From Saccharospirillum sp. (lineage in GTDB: Bacteria; Pseudomonadota; Gammaproteobacteria; Pseudomonadales; Natronospirillaceae): a stretch of DNA of 64,000 nt. The DNA lies in contig JAIUML010000010.1 of assembly GCA_022565595.1 (NCBI GenBank), positions 62,001-126,000 of the forward strand. Reading direction: 5' to 3'. Positions 57,984-64,000 of this stretch are shown here, piece by piece (position 1 is the first letter of the stretch; every line of letters starts with the position of its first letter). The notes under the pieces are model-generated. The model made no database searches. It was not told the origin of the DNA and worked only from the letters and a program-made list of their open reading frames with translations. Both the position numbers and the translations under genes were made by a program.

Positions 57984-58448
57984 TTAGCTGATGGTGACCA
58001 GCGGTTGATCGAATTCGACCGGTTGACCATTTTCGAGCAGGATGGCTTCAATGACACCAGACTTATCGGCTTCGATCTGGTTCATCATCTTCATCGCTTC
58101 GATGATGCAGATGGTATCGCCGGCCTTGACCTGTTGGCCCACTTCAATGAAGTTCGGGCTGGTCGGCGAGGGTGCGCGATAGAAGGTGCCAACCATGGGC
58201 GAACGCACCGCATGACCGCTGGGCTCATTACTGGCCGGTGCGACATCGGCTGCTGCCGGCGCAGGTGCAGCAGGCGCCGAGGGCGCGGCATAGCCGGGGT
58301 GTGGGGCTGCAGCATAGTGCACCGGTTGAGACAGGGTGCGTGATGTCCGGCTAATGCGAATGGCTTCTTCGCCTTCGGTAATCTCGATTTCGTCGATGCC
58401 GGACTCTTCCAGCAATTCTATCAATTTCTTTACTTTACGAATGTCCAT
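57984..58448 (-). CDS. accB: biotin carboxyl carrier protein AccB
   Basis: 154 aa. The N-terminal [20 protein letters not shown] segment, a Pro/Ala-rich linker (about 45-78) and a C-terminal biotinyl domain are present. The biotinylated Lys120 is in [12 protein letters not shown] and the thumb-like [10 protein letters not shown] loop is seen. Between aroQ and accC in the conserved aroQ-accB-accC operon. Confidence 0.97.
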   Translation of the reverse strand: MDIRKVKKLIELLEESGIDEIEITEGEEAIRISRTSRTLSQPVHYAAAPHPGYAAPSAPAAPAPAAADVAPASNEPSGHAVRSPMVGTFYRAPSPTSPNFIEVGQQVKAGDTICIIEAMKMMNQIEADKSGVIEAILLENGQPVEFDQPLVTIS

Positions 58449-58459
58449 TAAATTACCCT

Positions 58460-58900
58460 CTAGCGTTTCAAATAGCGATCAGCGGCCTGCAAAGCCAGTT
58501 CATAGCTGTGCGGCCCAAAGCCGCAAATAACACCAACGGCCAGGTCGGCCAGATAGGAGTGCTGGCGAAAAGACTCCCGAGCATGGACGTTGGATAAATG
58601 AAATTCAATGAAAGGTTTGGCGACTCCGGCCAGGGCGTCTCTTATGGCGACGCTGGTATGGGTGAAGGCGCCAGGGTTGATCAGAATGAAGTCGGTACCA
58701 TCGGCACGGCTGGCGTGGATGCGGTCGATCAGGACGCCTTCGTGGTTGCTCTGCAAGCAATCCAGTTCGTGACCCAATGTCTGAGCCGTCCGGGTCATAA
58801 GCAATTCGATGTCTGCCAGGCTTGTATGGCCGTATACCTCGGGTTCGCGGGTTCCCAGCAGGTTCAGATTGGGGCCATTCAGCAATAACAAGTGAGCCAT
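58460..58900 (-). CDS. aroQ: type II 3-dehydroquinate dehydratase AroQ
   Basis: Third step of the shikimate pathway. The ATG at 58900 gives 146 aa, the normal size, beginning [37 protein letters not shown] and [18 protein letters not shown] contain the catalytic histidine and Arg/Tyr environment. It heads the operon and is 11 bp from accB. Confidence 0.97.
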   Translation of the reverse strand: MAHLLLLNGPNLNLLGTREPEVYGHTSLADIELLMTRTAQTLGHELDCLQSNHEGVLIDRIHASRADGTDFILINPGAFTHTSVAIRDALAGVAKPFIEFHLSNVHARESFRQHSYLADLAVGVICGFGPHSYELALQAADRYLKR

Positions 58901-59213
58901 GGTGGCAGTCGGTTCCTGGTTGACTGGGTAACATCCGGCAATTTGCCGACGAAAGAGCAGGATATGGTGGTTATCTTCGGCGAACAACTGAATGAGTGAA
59001 TTTTAGTTGTGAATTTATATCAATAAAGGGCCGGATTTGCTGATAATTTGAACTGGTTCACGTTATTGAAAGAAATTTTCGTATCGTAGCGGTTGGAGGG
59101 TGACCAATGTCTCTTGGTTTCGGGCGCTCAACTGACTAAGCTGGTTTGCAGTATCTGTCTGCGGGGTGGCTGGAGGCCATTTCGGGGTTTATTCAACACA
59201 GGAATTCAAAGTT
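58901..59213. other. aroQ-DUF2333 divergent intergenic region
   Basis: About 310 bp between divergent starts. It contains an AT-rich patch (about 58990-59090) suitable for promoters of aroQ-accBC and of the DUF2333 gene. The AGGA ribosome-binding site of the latter is at about 59200. I could not fix hexamers with confidence and see no gene or operator. Confidence 0.4.
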
Positions 59214-60263
59214 ATGGCGATGCAGTCAATCAAAGCTCGATTTAATAGATTCGGCGCCGCCGTGCGTCAGCGGCTTCCGAGTAATCGCTTGGCGCGAGGG
59301 GTTGTTGTCGGGTTTGTAGTGGTGCTGGTCGTCCTGATCGGTCTCGGCATTTACTGGAGCATAGAACCAAGGGAGTTTGATGTGGTTCATGCGGCAGAGC
59401 AGCATGCTCGGGCGCATGACCGCGAGCTGGTTGTGGGTTACACGACGACTCACACCCTCCATATGCTGGTTGATACCCTGTTGACCAAGCCTGGTGGGTA
59501 TTTGTCCAACGATGTCACGCCGCCCTCCTGGTGGCTGGACAATATGCCAAACTGGGAGTTTGGCGTACTGGTTCAGGTCCGTGACCTGGCCCGAGCCATG
59601 CGCCGCGATCTGAGTCGTTCCCAGTCTCAATCAGCAGAGGACCCGGATCTTTCCAGAGCGGAGCCTTTGTTCCATTTTGATAACAACAGCTGGATTTTAC
59701 CCGCATCTGAACGTGAGTATCGGCGGGGAGCGGATCTGGTGGAATCCTATCTGTTGCGCCTGTCCGATCCGGACAACACCCAGGCGCAATTCTATGCTCG
59801 CGCCGACAACTTGCGTAACTGGTTGAGCGATGCCGAAACGCGGATGGGGTCACTGTCGCAGCGGCTCAGTGCTTCCGTGGGTGATCAGAGAGTTAATGTA
59901 GATCTGGCGAGTGATTCTGCTGCGCGGCAATCGACACCTACGGCCGTTGAGCGTTACACCAAAACGCCATTCTTTGAAGTCGATGACATCTTCTATGAAG
60001 CGCGTGGCAGTGCCTGGGCACTGTTGCACATCATGAGGGCCATTGAGCACGATTTCGGAGCGATACTGGACAACCGGAATGCAAGGCCAAGTGTGCAGCA
60101 AATCATTCGGGAGCTGGAGGCGACGCAACGGCCGATGCGAGCACCCTTTGTCATGAATGGTTCGGGCTATGGGGTTTTTGCCAACCACTCTTTGGTCATG
60201 GCCAATTACATTTCGAGGGCCAATGCCGCCATCAGCGATTTGCGCGAGCTACTGGGAACATGA
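59214..60263 (+). CDS. DUF2333 family membrane-anchored protein
   Basis: 349 aa from the ATG at 59214 with AGGA 9 bp upstream; a GTG at 59166 is in frame but lacks a site. One transmembrane helix (about 28-48) precedes a large periplasmic domain. SNDVTPPSWWLDNMPNWEFG and the final helix pattern SLVMANYISRANAAISDLREL match DUF2333. No function is established for the family. Confidence 0.85.
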   Translation: MAMQSIKARFNRFGAAVRQRLPSNRLARGVVVGFVVVLVVLIGLGIYWSIEPREFDVVHAAEQHARAHDRELVVGYTTTHTLHMLVDTLLTKPGGYLSNDVTPPSWWLDNMPNWEFGVLVQVRDLARAMRRDLSRSQSQSAEDPDLSRAEPLFHFDNNSWILPASEREYRRGADLVESYLLRLSDPDNTQAQFYARADNLRNWLSDAETRMGSLSQRLSASVGDQRVNVDLASDSAARQSTPTAVERYTKTPFFEVDDIFYEARGSAWALLHIMRAIEHDFGAILDNRNARPSVQQIIRELEATQRPMRAPFVMNGSGYGVFANHSLVMANYISRANAAISDLRELLGT

Positions 60264-60313
60264 TCAACAAGAACAACAGCCCGGACCAATGGCCCGGGTT
60301 ATAAAACACCCAA

Positions 60314-60844
60314 TCAGGCGTTCTGATAGGCCTTTGCGGCTTCTTCGATAATGGCTTTGGCGCGGGCGCAATCAGCCCAGCCTTCGACCTTGACCCATTT
60401 GCCTTTTTCCAGATCCTTGTAGTTCTCGAAGAAGTGTTTGATCTGTTCGCGCAGCAACTCCGGCAAATCGGTGGCTTCCTGCACGTGATCGTAGAGTGAG
60501 GTCAATTTGCTATGCGGTACGGCGACGACTTTGGCGTCTGAGCCGGCTTCATCGGTCATCTCCAGCACACCCACGGGGCGACAACGAATCACTGAACCCG
60601 GCACGACGGGATAGGGCGTGACCACCAATACGTCAACGGCGTCACCGTCGTCGGCCAGGGTGTTGGGAATGTAGCCGTAGTTGGCTGGGTAGAACATTGG
60701 GGTGGCCATAAAGCGGTCAACCATCAGCGCATCGTATTCTTTCTCGATTTCGTACTTGATGGGGCTGCTGTTAGCTGGAATCTCAATGGCAACGTAGATG
60801 TCGTTTGGCAGGTCTTTACCGGCGGGTATTTTGCTATAGCTCAT
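60314..60844 (-). CDS. ppa: inorganic pyrophosphatase Ppa
   Basis: Family I pyrophosphatase hydrolysing PPi. 176 aa, identical length to E. coli. The metal-binding signature [11 protein letters not shown], the N-terminal [20 protein letters not shown] and the Lys/Tyr positions of the active site (ANYGYIPNT) are present. Single gene between DUF2333 and aroA. Confidence 0.97.
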   Translation of the reverse strand: MSYSKIPAGKDLPNDIYVAIEIPANSSPIKYEIEKEYDALMVDRFMATPMFYPANYGYIPNTLADDGDAVDVLVVTPYPVVPGSVIRCRPVGVLEMTDEAGSDAKVVAVPHSKLTSLYDHVQEATDLPELLREQIKHFFENYKDLEKGKWVKVEGWADCARAKAIIEEAAKAYQNA

Positions 60845-60955
60845 GTCATGGCCTCGTTCATTGCGGAAATGGAGCGCCGGACCGGGTATTTAACCGGGCG
60901 GCGCGGAAATTTTTACGGCTGGGCATTATATCGGCAGCTCTGCTGTGGTGACAAT

Positions 60956-62242
60956 TCAGCCGGTGATACTGGCATAGCGGTCGAAATAATCGGGAAAGGT
61001 CTTGGCCGTGCACTCGGGATCGTTGATGGTTATGTCTGCGTCACCAAAAGCTGCCAGTGAGAAGCACATGGCGATGCGATGGTCGTTGTAGGTGTCGATG
61101 GCCGCGGATTCCAGGCGTTTTGGCGGGGTGACACAGAGGTAGTCTTCACCCTCTTCAACCTCGGCGCCGAGCTTGCGCAGTTCGGTCGCCATGGCGAACA
61201 GCCGGTCGGTTTCTTTCACACGCCAGTTGTAGATATTGCGGATGCAGGTCGTGCCTTTGGCGAACAGTGCCGTTGTGGCGATGGTCATGGCGGCATCGGG
61301 GATGTGGTTCAGGTCGACATCGACCGCTTTGAGCGCTCGCTCGGGGTTGCTCACCTCAATCCAGTTCTCTGACCAGACGACCCTGGCACCCATCTGTTCC
61401 AGCACCTCGGCAAAGCGGGCGTCGCCCTGCACAGAGGCCGTGCCGGTGCCATGAACGCGCACCGGGCCGCCACCGACCGCGCCTGCCGCCAGAAAGTAGC
61501 TGGCGCTGGAGGCGTCACCTTCTACCTGAATGCTGCTCGGGCTCCGGTACGACTGTCCTTTGGCCACCACAAAGCGTTGATAGTCGTGATTCTCGACGTT
61601 CACACCAAAGCGGCGCATGACATCCAGGGTGATATCGATATAGGGGCGAGAGACCAGGGTGCCCTGAACTTCAATGGACAGGGTTTCCTGCAGTAGCGGA
61701 GCGGCCATCAACAGGGCGGTCAGAAACTGACTGGAGATGCTGCCATCGATGCGTACCGTGCCACCTTGCAGAGTACCTGCCTTGATGCGCAACGGCGGGT
61801 AACCGCTGTCTTTCAGGTAGCTGACTTGTGCGCCCAGGGGGGCCAAGGCGTCAATCAGATCGCCAATGGGGCGTTCGAACATGCGTGGTTCACCGGTCAA
61901 TTCAAACTCGCCCTGACCAAAACAGAGGGCAGCGGCCAATGGCCTCATGGCGGTGCCGGCGTTACCCAAAAACAGACTGACCTGTTGGCCGCGTGCGAGC
62001 GGGCCTGCAAAGCCGGTCACGACACACTCGGTGCGATCATCATTGAGCTGAACGCTTACACCCAGTTTCTCCAGAGCCGTCAACATGTGACGAATGTCTT
62101 CGCTGTCGAGCAGGTTGGTGATGGTTGTCTGGCCTTCGCTTAAAGCTGCCAACAGGAGGATGCGATTGGACAGGCTTTTGGAGCCCGGTATGGTGACTTC
62201 GCCATGGGCGTGTTGCAGTCGAGGTAAGGTCAGGCTGTTCAT
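60956..62242 (-). CDS. aroA: 5-enolpyruvylshikimate-3-phosphate synthase AroA
   Basis: Sixth step of the shikimate pathway. 428 aa of class I. Motifs: [32 protein letters not shown] (the [13 protein letters not shown]-binding block), [17 protein letters not shown] and WRVKETDRL. It stands as a monocistronic gene with uspE-like downstream of its 5' side. Confidence 0.97.
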   Translation of the reverse strand: MNSLTLPRLQHAHGEVTIPGSKSLSNRILLLAALSEGQTTITNLLDSEDIRHMLTALEKLGVSVQLNDDRTECVVTGFAGPLARGQQVSLFLGNAGTAMRPLAAALCFGQGEFELTGEPRMFERPIGDLIDALAPLGAQVSYLKDSGYPPLRIKAGTLQGGTVRIDGSISSQFLTALLMAAPLLQETLSIEVQGTLVSRPYIDITLDVMRRFGVNVENHDYQRFVVAKGQSYRSPSSIQVEGDASSASYFLAAGAVGGGPVRVHGTGTASVQGDARFAEVLEQMGARVVWSENWIEVSNPERALKAVDVDLNHIPDAAMTIATTALFAKGTTCIRNIYNWRVKETDRLFAMATELRKLGAEVEEGEDYLCVTPPKRLESAAIDTYNDHRIAMCFSLAAFGDADITINDPECTAKTFPDYFDRYASITG

Positions 62243-62307
62243 GGCCGTCCGTCGTCAGAAGATAGTGAGGGCGGGGATTGTACGTTAATTTGAGGAAGGC
62301 TTGAATG

Positions 62308-62339
62308 GTCACGACGGCGCTCCGGGGCGCCATCGTGAC
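62308..62339 (-). terminator. hairpin after the UspE-like gene
   Basis: GTCACGA-c-GGCGC...GCGCC-a-TCGTGAC, a 12-bp interrupted stem 22 bp after the uspE-like stop. No T run follows on the minus strand, so it is a probable but imperfect terminator. Confidence 0.55.
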
Positions 62340-62360
62340 AAAATCAGCGACGGAAAGCGC

Positions 62361-63260
62361 TTATTTGACGATCAGAATGTCGACGGTGATGCGATCCAGT
62401 ATTTTTTCTGCCGTGTGGCCCAGCAACCAGCGCTCCAGACCACTGCGTGAAACTGCCCCCATAATGACCATGTCTACACCGGCCTGATGCAGGTAATCCG
62501 GTATTACCGAGAGGGTTGAGCCGGTTTCCAGAACGGTGTCAGACTGAGCAATCTCATGCTGCCTCGCCAGTTGATGCAAGGCTTGCTCATGTTGCTCGCG
62601 AATTTCTTCGCTGATATCGGCGCTGTCGATGGTCGGCTGATCGAGATAGATCAGCAGGGGTGTCGGGTCGTAGACATGCAGCAGTTCGAGCTTGCCGCCC
62701 AGTTGGCCCGCAAACTCCTTGCCCCAACTGACGATGTGTTCGTCCAGGGAGTCCGGTTTGTCGTTGGCTTGCACCGGATCGACAGCGGCGGTCACTCTGA
62801 TCGGGGTGCTCCAGGCGTTGGCCTTGGTCAGTAAAAGGGGGACCTTGCAGTGTCGGATCAGTTCCCAGTCGGTCTGGTTAAAAAGAGTCCGTTGGATGAC
62901 GTTCTGGTGGTGTGTGGCCTTGACCACCAGGTCTGCCGGTGTGTTTTCCAGATAATTCATCAGGGCAGCGCCTGCGTGTTTATCCCAGACACCTTCCAGT
63001 TTGACCTCGATGTCTTCCTTGCGCGCGATGTCAGCGATGGTTTCGAGGCCTTCCATCATGCGTTGCATATAGGCTGCTTTGGCTTTCTCGGCGGTTTCCG
63101 GGTTGAGCGGATGATTGGACGCCAGGGAGGCATTGAAACCGCAGGCGAAGAGTGTCAGGCGAGCGTCCCGCAGTTTCGCCAGTCGGCTGGCTTTGCATAC
63201 CGCCAGAGCGCTGTCTTCGGTCGGGTCGATCAGAACCACCAGGTGCTTGTGCTCAAACAT
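62361..63260 (-). CDS. uspE: tandem universal stress protein (UspE-like)
   Basis: 299 aa with two Usp domains. The first begins HKHLVVLIDPTEDSALAVCK, and the second ends DMVIMGAVSRSGLERWLLGH followed by TAEKILDRITVDILIVK, the G-x2-G-x9-G(S/T) ATP-binding type signature. E. coli UspE is 316 aa. Possibly induced at growth arrest; no operator is seen. Confidence 0.85.
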   Translation of the reverse strand: MFEHKHLVVLIDPTEDSALAVCKASRLAKLRDARLTLFACGFNASLASNHPLNPETAEKAKAAYMQRMMEGLETIADIARKEDIEVKLEGVWDKHAGAALMNYLENTPADLVVKATHHQNVIQRTLFNQTDWELIRHCKVPLLLTKANAWSTPIRVTAAVDPVQANDKPDSLDEHIVSWGKEFAGQLGGKLELLHVYDPTPLLIYLDQPTIDSADISEEIREQHEQALHQLARQHEIAQSDTVLETGSTLSVIPDYLHQAGVDMVIMGAVSRSGLERWLLGHTAEKILDRITVDILIVK

Positions 63261-63357
63261 AAGGCCCCTCGAAACGTTTATTCTAGTGAGCCGGCAACGA
63301 CCTGTTGCCGGGTTATTCGCCTAAGCTTAGCCTGTTTGAATCGTATTGTGGTAATTG

Positions 63358-63930
63358 TCAGGATGCAATTGGGTTAAAAACGGTCACTATTTTTTGAACA
63401 CCACTCACTTCTCCGGCAATACGCACCGCATCCCGCGCCGTCTGATCGGACACTCGGCCCATGAGATAGACCACACCCTCTTCGACAATAACGGTTACTC
63501 GTGAGGATGGAAAGTCGTCTGTAGTGAACATCCGTGAGCGGACCTTGACTGCGAGCCAGGAGTCATTAGTGCGCACCGTAATTGAAATCGGCTCTTTGGC
63601 CTGGAGGTGGTTGTGTACCGCCTGCACCTGGGGGTCTGCACGCGCGACTTCGGTCGCCTTGTTGACCATGGCGCCGTTGGGCACCTGACCGACCATCAGC
63701 ACTACACCCGCATGGGCATGTACTTCAACGCGCGCTTGTTCAAAAGCATCATCTGCCGCTGCCAGATTGATGCGAATACGAGTTGCCAGGGTGTTGTCGT
63801 CTATGACTTCGCCCACACTGCGGCCTTCCGGGTTGGTTTGAATGGGTTGATTGCCCGTGGCCCGGCTGAACATATTGGCGCAACCCGATAGCAGAATGAC
63901 GGTACTCAGTGTGATCAGGATTCTCATCAT
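63358..63930 (-). CDS. dolP: BON-domain outer-membrane lipoprotein DolP (YraP)
   Basis: 190 aa. Lipoprotein signal ending LLSG-Cys17. Two BON domains follow (about 48-110 and 125-185; VVLMVGQVPN and VVYLMGRVSDQTARDAV). DolP supports outer-membrane integrity and is paired with diaA/gmhA-like SIS genes in gammaproteobacteria. The start overlaps the preceding gene by 4 bp (ATGA). Confidence 0.92.
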   Translation of the reverse strand: MMRILITLSTVILLSGCANMFSRATGNQPIQTNPEGRSVGEVIDDNTLATRIRINLAAADDAFEQARVEVHAHAGVVLMVGQVPNGAMVNKATEVARADPQVQAVHNHLQAKEPISITVRTNDSWLAVKVRSRMFTTDDFPSSRVTVIVEEGVVYLMGRVSDQTARDAVRIAGEVSGVQKIVTVFNPIAS

Positions 63931-64000
63931 AATTCGCTTCCAAATAGTTGTTGCTCCACCAGTTCTCCCAGGCTGTTGAGCAGGAGGTGGTGCGTCAGTT
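63927..64000 (-). CDS. C-terminal end of a SIS-domain protein (DiaA/GmhA-like)
   Basis: Only the last 23 codons lie in the window (LTHHLLLNSLGELVEQQLFG, then SEL), ending at a TGA that overlaps the dolP start. The helix resembles the C-terminus of DiaA/GmhA phosphoheptose-isomerase-like proteins, which precede dolP in E. coli and Pseudomonas. The call rests mainly on that neighbourhood. Confidence 0.65.
   Translation of the reverse strand, partial: LTHHLLLNSLGELVEQQLFGSEL

Overview
The window looks like a chromosomal segment of a marine-type gammaproteobacterium of the Pseudomonas/Oceanospirillales kind. Several blocks keep Pseudomonas-like order: rpsU-yqeY-dnaG; rpoH-ftsX-ftsE-ftsY; crp/vfr-yhfA-speD with coq7 nearby; aroQ-accB-accC-prmA-dusB-fis-purH-purD followed by a RetS-like sensor kinase. 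I cannot name the genus from the sequence alone. Almost all of the window is densely packed core genes, with many 1-8 bp start/stop overlaps and a fairly high GC content by eye.

Layout. 1-9.1 kb: information processing and division (dnaG partial, yqeY, rpsU; tsaD-folB-folK; trmB-DUF423; rpoH; ftsYEX). 9.2-18.3 kb: a short M16-peptidase-like protein, rsmD, an aldehyde dehydrogenase, coaD-ferredoxin, an AstE/AspA-type zinc hydrolase, tesA divergent from ybbA-ybbP. 18.4-31 kb: the most accessory-like part. It holds a peroxiredoxin with an OxyR-like site, an AT-rich trypsin-like protease joined in frame to a lipoprotein-like tail, rsgA/orn/trxA, fadE with a PsrA-like operator, ybiT, ybiI, a divergent GST/TetR pair with two operators, and a duplicated, highly palindromic region abutting tRNA-Phe. 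31-40.8 kb: yggX-mutY-asmA-like-ilvD, PilZ, msrA, argA-pyrF, hemN with an Anr/FNR-like box. 40.8-49.6 kb: crp, yhfA, speD, a CYTH-CHAD protein coupled to a GspE/PilB ATPase, coq7 and the RetS-like kinase. 49.7-64 kb: purD, purH, fis-dusB, a zinc-ribbon/DUF3426 protein, prmA, accC-accB-aroQ, DUF2333, ppa, aroA, a UspE-like protein, dolP and the end of a SIS-domain gene.

Regulation is readable in several places: a sigma70 promoter for rpsU, an OxyR-type site before the peroxiredoxin, a PsrA-type palindrome at the fadE start region, paired TetR operators, an Anr/FNR box placed near -41.5 of a plausible hemN promoter, and several clear intrinsic terminators.

I see no CRISPR array, phage, transposase, integrase, toxin-antitoxin or defence cassette. 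The best candidates for something undescribed are (1) the 84-bp direct repeats bracketing a 253-bp palindromic insert that begins inside a copy of the tRNA-Phe 3' end, (2) the GlyGly-CTERM protease whose reading frame runs on into a lipobox-bearing domain, and (3) a pair of about 93-bp intergenic elements with a conserved core and compensatory changes in their stems.
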